6,587 nt of DNA from an uncultured Eubacteriales bacterium (lineage in GTDB: Bacteria; Bacillota; Clostridia; Oscillospirales; CAG-272). Shown here in pieces: positions 1 through 5,915 of this stretch; the stretch's first letter is position 1, and each line of letters begins with the position of its first letter. The stretch covers positions 1-6,587 of the forward strand of contig CAKRWK010000065.1 of assembly GCA_934417455.1 (NCBI GenBank), in the 5' to 3' direction. The translations under genes were made by a program, and so were the position numbers. Below the pieces are notes generated by a model that worked only from the letters and a program-made list of their open reading frames with translations, had not been told where the DNA came from and searched no databases.

Positions 1-669
1 GCCATGTCGGACGTTGCCGCCTGTGAATCCGACCCCGACGGGTCGTACCGCGCCAATGTGGAACTTCCCGTCATGCTGGCGCGCGCGGCGGCGGAGGTCG
101 GCGCGAAACTTGTCGCCTTCAGCTCCGACCAGGTCTATACCGGCCTGCCCGGCACCGGCCCCTTTGACGAGACGGTCGACGTGCACCCGACGTGCATCTA
201 CGGCCGGCATAAAAGAGAAGCGGAAGAGCGGGTGCTTGACCTCCTGCCTTCGGCCGTCTTTCTGCGCGCCACGTGGATGTACGACCTGCCGTCGTACGGA
301 CTGCCCACGCGTCCGAAATTTCTGACCAACCTCCTGTTTTCCACGCTCCGCCACCGGCCCGTGTCCCTGTCCGTGCGCGAATACCGCGGCATCACCTATG
401 TCCGCGACGTCACGGCGCGCCTTCCGGCCGCGGCCGACCTGCCCGGCGGCGTCTACAATTTCGGCAGTGAAAACGACAAAACCACCTATAAAACGGCGGA
501 AATCCTCTGCGCGCGCGCCGGCCTGTTCTGCACCGTCCTGCCCGACATGGCCGCCCCCGCCCGCACCCTCGCCATCTACGGGAGCAAAGCCCGCGCCGCC
601 GGCAGCGACTTTCCGAAAACGGCCGACGGCCTGCTGCGCGCCCTCGACGATTACGGCATCCGTTTCTGA
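1..669 (+). CDS. RmlD-like sugar-nucleotide reductase (extended SDR), 5'-truncated by window edge
   Basis: The reading frame is open from base 1 and ends at TGA 667-669, giving 222 codons. The first in-frame ATG (base 4) is almost certainly internal, because the N-terminal NAD(P)-binding glycine motif of the family is missing and must lie upstream of the window. Counting from that Met, the protein shows the FSSDQVYTG strand (39-47), an active-site YxxxK pair (Tyr66, Lys70 in YGRHK), a GITYVRDV segment (129-136) and GVYNFGSEN (149-157). This order is typical of RmlD / dTDP-4-dehydrorhamnose reductase-like proteins, cytoplasmic NAD(P)H-dependent enzymes acting on nucleotide sugars. Family membership is clear. 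The actual substrate is not, since many homologues are generic 'sugar nucleotide-binding' proteins outside rhamnose operons and no other rml gene is visible here. It converges with the minus-strand MATE remnant, with a hairpin terminator between them. Confidence 0.85.
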   Translation, partial: AMSDVAACESDPDGSYRANVELPVMLARAAAEVGAKLVAFSSDQVYTGLPGTGPFDETVDVHPTCIYGRHKREAEERVLDLLPSAVFLRATWMYDLPSYGLPTRPKFLTNLLFSTLRHRPVSLSVREYRGITYVRDVTARLPAAADLPGGVYNFGSENDKTTYKTAEILCARAGLFCTVLPDMAAPARTLAIYGSKARAAGSDFPKTADGLLRALDDYGIRF

Positions 670-694
670 ACCCGTGCCACACGAAAAATTAACC

Positions 695-730
695 CGCCCC
701 CGACGGTCATATGCCGTCGGGGGCGATTTT
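695..730 (+). terminator. Rho-independent terminator after the RmlD-like gene
   Basis: A perfect 12-bp GC-rich stem (695-706 with 714-725, cgcccccgacgg arm) closes a 7-base loop and is followed by ATTTT. It starts 25 bases after the stop codon of the RmlD-like gene. The opposite strand also has a T-rich run after the stem (complement of 684-692), so it may act in both directions and also stop transcripts arriving from the minus-strand MATE remnant. Confidence 0.85.
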
Positions 731-753
731 CATGCCTGCTTCTCCCGGTGCTG

Positions 754-789
754 CTGAAAGATTTTTCGAAAAACAGAAAAATCTTTCGG
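754..789. repeat. Inverted repeat / hairpin between convergent genes
   Basis: A perfect 12-bp inverted repeat (756-767 gaaagatttttc with 776-787) surrounds an 8-base loop. On the plus strand it extends by a U-G pair and a C-G pair to 754-789. It lies between the RmlD-like terminator and the 3' end of the MATE remnant. No U-run follows immediately on either strand, so it is not a textbook terminator, although the minus strand places it about 95 bases past the MATE stop, where a 3' processing or weak stop signal would be expected. The rest of 731-885 shows no supportable gene. Confidence 0.5.
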
Positions 790-885
790 TACAGTGAATA
801 GTTTTTTGCGATTTCCGGATAAAACGCAGGATAGGCAATTCTTTGCCGGGCGGAAGAGCGGTGTAGGTCTGTCTCTTGCACTCCG

Positions 886-1143
886 TCAGACCGTTTCCAA
901 CTTGGTTTTGCACGCCGACTTAAGAAACAGGGCACAGACAAAGCAGGTCAGCACTTCCGACAGAGGAAATGTCCACCAGACAAGGGCGAGCGCGCCCGCT
1001 CCCTCCATGTTGGCGACAAACACACTGTCGACCACGTTGTAAAGCGCCTGCAATACCATAGAGACAATCATGGGCAGTCCCATGCGCCAAAATAGTTTTT
1101 TCACCGGTGCCACCGCCATGTTGTTCTGTTTTTTCTGTTCCAT
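886..1143 (-). pseudogene. MATE family exporter remnant with large internal deletion
   Basis: This 85-codon ORF starts at ATG 1143 with an AGGAG ribosome binding site at 1150-1154 (6-base spacing) and ends at TGA 886-888. Residues 1-53 match the start of MATE multidrug/Na+ antiporters: a short charged N-terminus, then the first membrane helix and the ALYNVVDSVFVA signature (33-44). Residues from about 54 on (VWWTFPLSEVLTCF, then LFLK) instead look like the last MATE helix and its basic C-terminal tail. Full-length relatives have about 450 residues and twelve helices, so some 360 residues appear to have been removed in frame near position 975-990. Two helices cannot form the exporter, so it is probably non-functional as a transporter. 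An assembly collapse or a genuine small two-helix protein cannot be excluded. Codon usage does not stand out from its neighbours. Confidence 0.72.
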
Positions 1144-1163
1144 TTTTTACTCCTGTTTTTTCG

Positions 1164-1206
1164 GACAAAAAAAGCGTAAACCCGAAGAAAATCGGATTTA
1201 CGCTTT
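1164..1206 (-). terminator. Intrinsic terminator hairpin in MATE leader, also end of sensor operon
   Basis: Read on the minus strand, arms 1206-1192 and 1185-1171 form a 15-bp stem around a 6-base loop, followed by seven T residues (1170-1164). The single non-Watson-Crick position (1196/1181) is T-G in DNA, hence a U-G wobble in the minus-strand RNA but an A-C mismatch in the other strand, which supports the minus strand as the transcribed one. It stands about 125 bases after the stop of the lipoprotein gene, so it can end the regulator-kinase-lipoprotein operon. It also lies downstream of the consensus promoter at 1234-1262 and upstream of the MATE start, where it could act as an attenuator. 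Confidence 0.85.
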
Positions 1207-1233
1207 GTGTTTTGCCACGCATTTTCGGTTGGT

Positions 1234-1262
1234 ATTATACACCTTTTGTCGGAAAATGTCAA
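1234..1262 (-). promoter_or_regulatory. Consensus sigma-A promoter for the MATE remnant leader
   Basis: On the minus strand the -35 box TTGACA (1262-1257) and the -10 box TATAAT (1239-1234) are both exact consensus with the ideal 17-base spacer. Transcription should begin near 1230-1226 and run through the hairpin at 1206-1164 before reaching the ribosome binding site and start codon of the MATE remnant at 1143. The promoter lies about 70 bases beyond the lipoprotein stop codon, so the remnant is expected to have its own transcript. Confidence 0.88.
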
Positions 1263-1331
1263 GTCCTTTTTCCTTTTTTGTTCCCGATACCGCAACTTTT
1301 CCGTTCACAGACGGGCGGGCAGGGCATATAT

Positions 1332-2315
1332 TCAACCGAACCGGAACAGGATTTTCTGTATATCCTCGTCGAAGAGATTGTCCTTTGTCACCGTGGCGGT
1401 GGCGGTATGGACAACTTCCTTTTTCGTCGTGTCGCGCGCGCTCGTATCGGCGGCGTAGCGGACGCCGAGATAGCCGATGGCAAAGGGGTTTTGCACAATC
1501 AGGGCGGACATTTCGCCGCTTTCCATCATGCCGACGGAGACGACGTTCGTGTCAAAACCAACGCCGCGCACGACGCCCGCCTTACCGCTCTTTCGGATGG
1601 CCTCGCCGACGCCGAGGGTCATCCATTCGTTGAAGCCGACAAGGACGTCAATGTCCGGGTGCTCGGAAAGCAGGGACAGGGCGGCCGCCGTGGCGCTTTC
1701 CGTATTGCAGTCGGCCGTGACGGTGCCCACAATCTGCCCGCCGTGCGTCGCGACGTAGGCGCGGAAGCCGTCCTCGCGGGAGCGGCCGTTTTCCGTGTCC
1801 GTCATGTAATTGACAAGACCGATGCGCACGTCCGTCCGCCCGTCCAGCGCCGCGGCGGCCGCCGCCTCGCCGGCGGCGAAATTGTCCGTGCCGATAAAAA
1901 GAGAAACCAGGTTCGAGCCGACGTCGCTGTCAATCGTGATGACGCGCACCCCGGCGCGCACGGCCGCGTCCACGGCCGGCACGGACTTTTCGTAGTCGAT
2001 GGCTGAGAGGACAATCACGTCCACCCTGTCCGAAACCGCCGCTTCTATCATGCGGTTCTGCGTTTCGTAGTCCTCCTCGTTTTCGGGACCCTCAAACGTC
2101 ACGTCCACGCGGTATTCCGTCGCGGCCGCCTGTACGCCGCTTTTCACGCCATGCCAGAAATCCGAGTCGGTTGCCTTGACAATGACTGCCACGCGGAGTT
2201 TTTCCTCGCGCCCGAGCGCGCAGGCCGAAAGGCACAGGGCAAGTATCAGCAGGCAGGCCAGCCACACCGCCCGCTTCGTCCGTTTCATGTGCTTCATACG
2301 CGTCATGTCCTTCAT
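1332..2315 (-). CDS. Sugar-binding lipoprotein, RbsB-like (Peripla_BP_4 type), probable co-sensor
   Basis: The 327-residue protein has a basic N-terminus, a hydrophobic signal segment (16-31) and a lipobox LSAC, so Cys32 would be lipidated and the protein held on the outer face of the membrane. From residue 40 it follows the type-I periplasmic binding fold used for pentoses and hexoses: KLRVAVIVKATDSDFW (39-54), TIDSD (127-131), SREDGFR (179-185), VGFNEWM (226-232), GVGFDTN (251-257) and QNPFAIGYLGV (275-285). The exact ligand cannot be read off. It overlaps the kinase stop by ATGA (2312-2315), indicating translational coupling, and no permease or ATPase gene follows. I infer that it presents sugar to the kinase, as XylFII does for LytS, rather than feeding import; it could still serve a transporter encoded elsewhere. 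The start is ambiguous among Met1, 4, 7 and 10 because of a short duplication there. Confidence 0.88.
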   Translation of the reverse strand: MKDMTRMKHMKRTKRAVWLACLLILALCLSACALGREEKLRVAVIVKATDSDFWHGVKSGVQAAATEYRVDVTFEGPENEEDYETQNRMIEAAVSDRVDVIVLSAIDYEKSVPAVDAAVRAGVRVITIDSDVGSNLVSLFIGTDNFAAGEAAAAAALDGRTDVRIGLVNYMTDTENGRSREDGFRAYVATHGGQIVGTVTADCNTESATAAALSLLSEHPDIDVLVGFNEWMTLGVGEAIRKSGKAGVVRGVGFDTNVVSVGMMESGEMSALIVQNPFAIGYLGVRYAADTSARDTTKKEVVHTATATVTKDNLFDEDIQKILFRFG

Positions 2316-2324
2316 ACGCCTCCT
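2281..2324 (-). repeat. Ribosome binding site and 18-base tandem duplication at the lipoprotein start
   Basis: On the minus strand, a strong AGGAGG (2324-2319) lies inside the last codons of the kinase gene, where it encodes part of its Arg-Gly-Gly end. It is 3 bases before the first ATG (2315) and 12 bases before the second (2306). Two copies of an 18-base unit beginning CGTATGAAG follow (2318-2301 and 2300-2283), differing at one of the first 16 positions. They encode RMKDMT and RMKHMK in phase and supply four in-frame ATG codons. The overlap start at 2315 fits coupling to the kinase stop; 2306 is an equally possible main start. Confidence 0.7.
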
Positions 2325-4060
2325 CTCTTCATGACCTCGTCCTCCGTGAGGACTTTCGGAATGCGCACCGTCACCGTCGTACCCTCATCCGGTACGCTCG
2401 TGAGCGTCAGCCCGTACTGCGGGCCGAAATAGATTTTCAGTCGGTCGTTGACGTTCTTCACGCCGATGCCGCCCGAATCGCTCCGTCCCTTTTCGAGAAC
2501 GCGGCGGCACTGTTCTTCCGTCATGCCGACGCCGTTGTCCGATACCGTGATGAGAATGTCTCCCGCGCGGTCGGGTGCTTCCTTCACCGATATGACGATT
2601 TCTCCCTCGTCCACCATGCGGTCAAGCCCGTGGTAAATGGCGTTTTCAATCAGCGGCTGTATCGTGATTTTGTTGCAAAGATATTTCTTTAACGACTCGT
2701 CCGCGTCGAAACGGTAGGTAAACTGGTTTTTGTAGCGGTAACTCTGTATCAGAAGGTAGTTTTCCGCATGCCGCAATTCGTCCCCGATGGGGATGAGTTC
2801 GTGTCCGCGGCTGATGCTGATGCGGAAGAGCCTTGCCAGCGCCCCCACCATTTTTGACGCGTCCTCCGTTTTCCCCTGTTCGCACATCCACTGTATCGAG
2901 TCCAGTGTGTTGTATAAGAAATGCGGGTTGATTTGCGCCTGCAGGGCGCGCAGTTCCGTGCGGCGCAGTTCCTCTTCCTCGTTTCGCACATGCTCCATCA
3001 GATGCCGTATGCGCTCCGACATGTGCCGGAAGGAGTCCGACAGCACGCGCAGTTCCGTCACGGCCTCATCGCCGCCCGTGTAGGTGTATTTTTCCGCCGC
3101 GTTCTCAAAGGCCGCCATGGCGCCGATGAGTTCGCGCACCGGTGCCGTCACCATGCGCGAGTAGAGGAAGAGAACGGCCACGGACACCACCGCCGTGCAC
3201 AGCAGGGAAACGGCAATGCCGAGCAGAATCTGCGTGCGCCGCTCGGCGGCAAATTCGTCCGTGTAACTGACGCCGACGATGCGCCAGGTTCCCGCCGAGG
3301 TCGTCTGCAGGGAGTAAATCACGTCCTCACCCACATGTACGCCGTCGGGCAGAGCGGCCACCGCCCGGTCCTCTTCTTTCAGATGAGAGAAAATCAGTTG
3401 CTGTTGAGGGTGGTAGACAAGGTTGCCCGCCGCGTCCGTGATGTAGGCATAGCCGTGGCGGCCGATGCTGACCTTGTCCATGTATTCGGCAATCTCCGAA
3501 AAGCGGAAGTCGATGGCCACATACACCCCGTCGCGAAAGACGGGACGGTCGGTGCGCCGCGCCACCGTCACCACCCACGGATAAACGCCTTCGTAGAGCG
3601 TTTCGACGTGCGGTTTCGAGACGGCGTACCCCTGTGCCGCTCCCTCAAAGAGCGTGCGGTTGAAGGACAGGTCGCAAAGCGGCGCTTCTTTCGGCACTCC
3701 GTCGCCGACAAGGGAGAGAATCCGTCCGTCCTCGCCGTAGACCGCCACGGAGAATATATCGTCCTCAATGCGCACAAGCGCGCCGAGGCTTTCTTCAAAG
3801 TCGGCCGCCGTCGGGCTGTCGTATACCGCGTCACATACCGCCGACAGTTTGCGCTTCATCTCGGAGAGACGGTTTTCCATGGCCGCCGTGGCCTGCGCCA
3901 CCGACTGCTCCGAGTTCACCGCCGCGCTGTCTGTCAGCGAGCGGCTGTATACCGTCGTGAAAATGGCAATGCAAATCGAAACGGCGACAAGAGACGCCAC
4001 CGTTACGGACAGCACCGTCATGACGGAAAGTCGGATGGTTTTGCCGTGTTTTCTTTTCAT
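2312..4060 (-). CDS. YesM-type sensor histidine kinase with extracellular Cache domain
   Basis: The 582-residue membrane kinase has a first span at about 11-37, an extracellular region at about 38-275 of the double-Cache type, a second span at about 276-300, a HAMP linker at about 300-352, and a cytoplasmic kinase core. The core shows the His_kinase signature QAQINPHFLYNTLDSIQW (374-391) with phospho-acceptor His380, the N box PLIENAIYHGL (469-479), DNGVGM (508-513) and the glycine-rich GGIGVKNVNDRL (530-541). The length is normal for the YesM/LytS-like family. It should autophosphorylate on ligand binding and pass phosphate to the regulator encoded 43 bases upstream. It overlaps the downstream lipoprotein gene by 4 bases, a hint that the lipoprotein supplies its signal. 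The start at 4060 is the only Met codon near the expected N-terminus; its best ribosome site (AGGAG, 4078-4074) is a rather long 13 bases away. Confidence 0.93.
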   Translation of the reverse strand: MKRKHGKTIRLSVMTVLSVTVASLVAVSICIAIFTTVYSRSLTDSAAVNSEQSVAQATAAMENRLSEMKRKLSAVCDAVYDSPTAADFEESLGALVRIEDDIFSVAVYGEDGRILSLVGDGVPKEAPLCDLSFNRTLFEGAAQGYAVSKPHVETLYEGVYPWVVTVARRTDRPVFRDGVYVAIDFRFSEIAEYMDKVSIGRHGYAYITDAAGNLVYHPQQQLIFSHLKEEDRAVAALPDGVHVGEDVIYSLQTTSAGTWRIVGVSYTDEFAAERRTQILLGIAVSLLCTAVVSVAVLFLYSRMVTAPVRELIGAMAAFENAAEKYTYTGGDEAVTELRVLSDSFRHMSERIRHLMEHVRNEEEELRRTELRALQAQINPHFLYNTLDSIQWMCEQGKTEDASKMVGALARLFRISISRGHELIPIGDELRHAENYLLIQSYRYKNQFTYRFDADESLKKYLCNKITIQPLIENAIYHGLDRMVDEGEIVISVKEAPDRAGDILITVSDNGVGMTEEQCRRVLEKGRSDSGGIGVKNVNDRLKIYFGPQYGLTLTSVPDEGTTVTVRIPKVLTEDEVMKRGGV

Positions 4061-4103
4061 TTTCCGACATTTTCTCCTTTCTCAAAGGGATTTTGCGAAA
4101 CAG

Positions 4104-5699
4104 TCACACCGTGTCGACGCGTCCCGCATCGCGGATTTTGTTCGGCGATTCGCCGTAAAATTTCTTGAAACAGTAACTGAAATAGTGCTGGTCGCTGTAT
4201 CCGCATTTTTCTGCCACCTCGAGCACACGCATGCCCGTGCAGGTCAGCATGTCGTGCGCGGCGCGCATGCGCCGCTCGGTCAGGAGCGTGATGAAATTCT
4301 TCTTTTTGGTCTTTTTGACAAGGGCGGAGAGGTAGTTCGGGCTGACCGCGAGTTCGCGGCTGACAAGGGAGAGAGACAACTCGCCGTCGCCGTACCGTTT
4401 GTCGATGATGTCGAGTACGCGGTCGGTCAGTATCTCCGTTTCCCGCTTCTGCGAACCGCGAATCAGCGCGCGCGCCCCCTCGCAGAAGGTGAGAAGTTCG
4501 CTTTTCATGCCGCCCTCGTCGCCGTAAGAGGTCAGGCGGGAAAAGAGCGGATTTTCCGAGAGCAGGCGCACCGTTTCCTCCGTGTCCGATACGGCGGACA
4601 CCACGCGCGAGACGGTCGATATGATTTCCAGCACCGTCAGGTTGGCGTTCTCGGGCGTGCTCTTTTCGTAGAGACGGCCGATAAAGTCGGAGAGTGCCGC
4701 GCTGTCGCCCACTTTCAGTATCTGTTCGAGCTGCTCGGTCACGCGTTCCGACGGCTCCGATTCGAGGTCTGCGCGGTGCTCCTGGTCGTCGATGAAACGC
4801 ACCTCGCCCATGCCGTCCGACGTGTACCGTCGTGCCGTTACGGCCTGAAAATAGGCGTCGGACGCGGCGCCGAGCGAGGAAAACTCGCGGCTGACCCCCA
4901 CGGTGCAGAGTTCGCCGTGCAGGCGCTTGGCCGTCTGCACCGCCTCGCGCAGGGGCAATTCAAGCGCACTTGCCGCCGCGGTGTCGCCCCCCAGAACAAC
5001 GAGGGTTACCATGCGCCCGTAGAGGGAAAAAGTTTCGGCGCGGACGTAGCGCGAGAGAATGTTTCCGAGAAATTCGACGTGCGCGTCGTCGGCCGCGTAT
5101 GTTCCGTCGGACTGTTTGCATTTGGTCACCATCACGCAGAAATGCGGTTTTGCAATGTCGCCGAGAATGCCTATCTCTGCGGCGCGGCGGAGAAGTTCGT
5201 CCTCATCTGCGACGGCGCCGCTGCTGCCGAGCATCAGGGGCATGAGAAATTCGCCGACGCGCAGGCGCGCTACCTGCTTTTGCAGGTCAGCGTCGGGGGC
5301 GGGCAGGGCGGTGCCGAGTCGCTCATCCATTTTGCGCCGGATGGTGTGGAGTTCTTCCGACAGTTCCGCCGACGATATGGGTTTCAGAAGATAGGCAATG
5401 ATGTTATAGTCAATGGCCTCGCGTGCGTACTCGAAACTGTCGTAGCCGCTCAGAATGGCAATCTGCGTGGCCGGGCGGAGTTCGCGCACCCGCGCCGCCA
5501 GTTCCAGTCCGGAAATCATGGGCATGCGGATGTCCGTCAGAATCAGGTCGGGCTCCGTCTCTTCCACCATGTCGAGCGCTTCCACGCCGTTTTCCGCCTC
5601 GCCGACCACGGTAAAGCCGGCCTCTCCCCACCGGACGCGCTCCACCAGCGCATGGCGCTGTTCTTCCTCGTCGTCCACCACCAGTACGGTATAGTTCAT
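4104..5699 (-). CDS. YesN-type response regulator, REC plus AraC-family DNA-binding domain
   Basis: This is a 531-residue cytoplasmic regulator. The N-terminal receiver domain (1-125) has the acidic pair Asp9-Asp10, phospho-acceptor Asp56 in LTDIRMP, Ser84 in ILSGYDSFEYA, and Lys106 in YLLKP. A variable central region (about 130-420) carries no motif I can name. The last 100 residues form a two-helix-turn-helix AraC domain, with LSLVSRELAVSPNYLS (first HTH) and VLEVAEKCGYSDQHYFSYCFKKFYGESP (second HTH and family signature). I chose ATG 5699 because AGGAG (5711-5707) lies 7 bases upstream. The frame is open to an ATG at 5756, but that extension would cover the -10 box and is not conserved-looking. 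The gene leads the operon and is followed by the kinase with a 43-base gap. Likely targets are the adjacent sugar ABC operon or its own promoter, next to the repeated motif at 5771-5876. Confidence 0.94.
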   Translation of the reverse strand: MNYTVLVVDDEEEQRHALVERVRWGEAGFTVVGEAENGVEALDMVEETEPDLILTDIRMPMISGLELAARVRELRPATQIAILSGYDSFEYAREAIDYNIIAYLLKPISSAELSEELHTIRRKMDERLGTALPAPDADLQKQVARLRVGEFLMPLMLGSSGAVADEDELLRRAAEIGILGDIAKPHFCVMVTKCKQSDGTYAADDAHVEFLGNILSRYVRAETFSLYGRMVTLVVLGGDTAAASALELPLREAVQTAKRLHGELCTVGVSREFSSLGAASDAYFQAVTARRYTSDGMGEVRFIDDQEHRADLESEPSERVTEQLEQILKVGDSAALSDFIGRLYEKSTPENANLTVLEIISTVSRVVSAVSDTEETVRLLSENPLFSRLTSYGDEGGMKSELLTFCEGARALIRGSQKRETEILTDRVLDIIDKRYGDGELSLSLVSRELAVSPNYLSALVKKTKKKNFITLLTERRMRAAHDMLTCTGMRVLEVAEKCGYSDQHYFSYCFKKFYGESPNKIRDAGRVDTV

Positions 5700-5727
5700 C
5701 GGTGCTCTCCTCTTGTCTTTTTCGGAA

Positions 5728-5756
5728 AGTATACCATATTCTTTCCCGAAAATCAA
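5728..5756 (-). promoter_or_regulatory. Promoter of the regulator-kinase-lipoprotein operon
   Basis: On the minus strand, TTGATT (5756-5751, four of six consensus bases) and TATACT (5733-5728, five of six) are separated by 17 bases, and a TG sits one base upstream of the -10 box (extended -10). The expected start near 5721 gives a leader of about 20 bases to the response-regulator ATG at 5699. The weak -35 box directly beside a cluster of repeated sites fits an activated promoter. Confidence 0.8.
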
Positions 5757-5770
5757 TTGTGACTTTGTGA

Positions 5771-5876
5771 ATCTGCCGGAAAATCCGGATATATCTGCCT
5801 AAAACAATGCGTATCTGCCTGATTTTCGGTGTATTTTAGGCAGATAACTGCGGAAAAAGGTATTTTTCAGGCAGAA
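5771..5876. promoter_or_regulatory. Cluster of five TATCTGCCT-type motifs, candidate operator array
   Basis: The copies are: a partial ATCTGCC at 5771-5777; TATCTGCCTAAAA at 5792-5804; TATCTGCCTGATTTT at 5812-5826; an exact reverse complement of the second copy at 5834-5846; and an inverted TTTTTCAGGCAGA at 5863-5875. Direct copies start 22 and 20 bases apart and the two inverted copies are 31 bases apart, that is, near whole helical turns. The cluster lies 15 to 120 bases upstream of the -35 box of the regulator operon, where an AraC-type activator would bind. The regulator that uses it is inferred, not shown. The last copy runs into the base of the terminator stem at 5874-5911. Confidence 0.7.
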
Positions 5877-5911
5877 AGCCGGCGGTTTTGAAGATGCCAC
5901 CGCCGGCTTTC
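5874..5911 (-). terminator. Terminator hairpin at the end of the sugar ABC operon
   Basis: A perfect 13-bp stem (5911-5899 with 5886-5874, arm gaaagccggcggt) with a 12-base loop begins 5 bases after the stop of the InlB-repeat gene. On the minus strand only a short TTTC ends the stem and no long U-run follows, so it may be inefficient or act chiefly to protect the 3' end of the mRNA. Position and stem strength still make a terminator the best call. Confidence 0.7.
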
Positions 5912-5915
5912 GCGC

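Noticed and set aside
1101..1222. A possible leader peptide starting at ATG 1222, a few bases after the predicted transcript start (MRGKTQSVNP...).
   Set aside because: It has no ribosome binding site and no stop before the MATE start; the frame simply continues out of phase through the remnant. It may matter for attenuation but cannot be supported as a gene.
1107..2006. A 299-codon plus-strand frame across the lipoprotein gene and MATE leader.
   Set aside because: It runs through the promoter, the terminator hairpin and the reverse strand of an evident sugar-binding protein, and its translation resembles no family.
2921..4168. A 415-codon plus-strand frame across the kinase gene.
   Set aside because: It is antisense to clear Cache, HAMP and His_kinase sequence, its translation is rich in Arg and His with no domain, and it has no credible ribosome binding site.
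5700..5756. A 19-residue N-terminal extension of the response regulator starting at ATG 5756.
   Set aside because: The extension would overlap the -35 and -10 boxes, lacks a ribosome site, and the receiver domain begins properly at MNYTVLVVDD with AGGAG 7 bases upstream.
3768..5762. A 664-codon open frame on the plus strand, antisense to the response regulator and the kinase start.
   Set aside because: It is a by-product of GC-rich third positions in the minus-strand genes. It has low-complexity His/Arg/Ala-rich composition, no recognisable domain, and the opposite strand encodes textbook receiver, AraC and kinase motifs.
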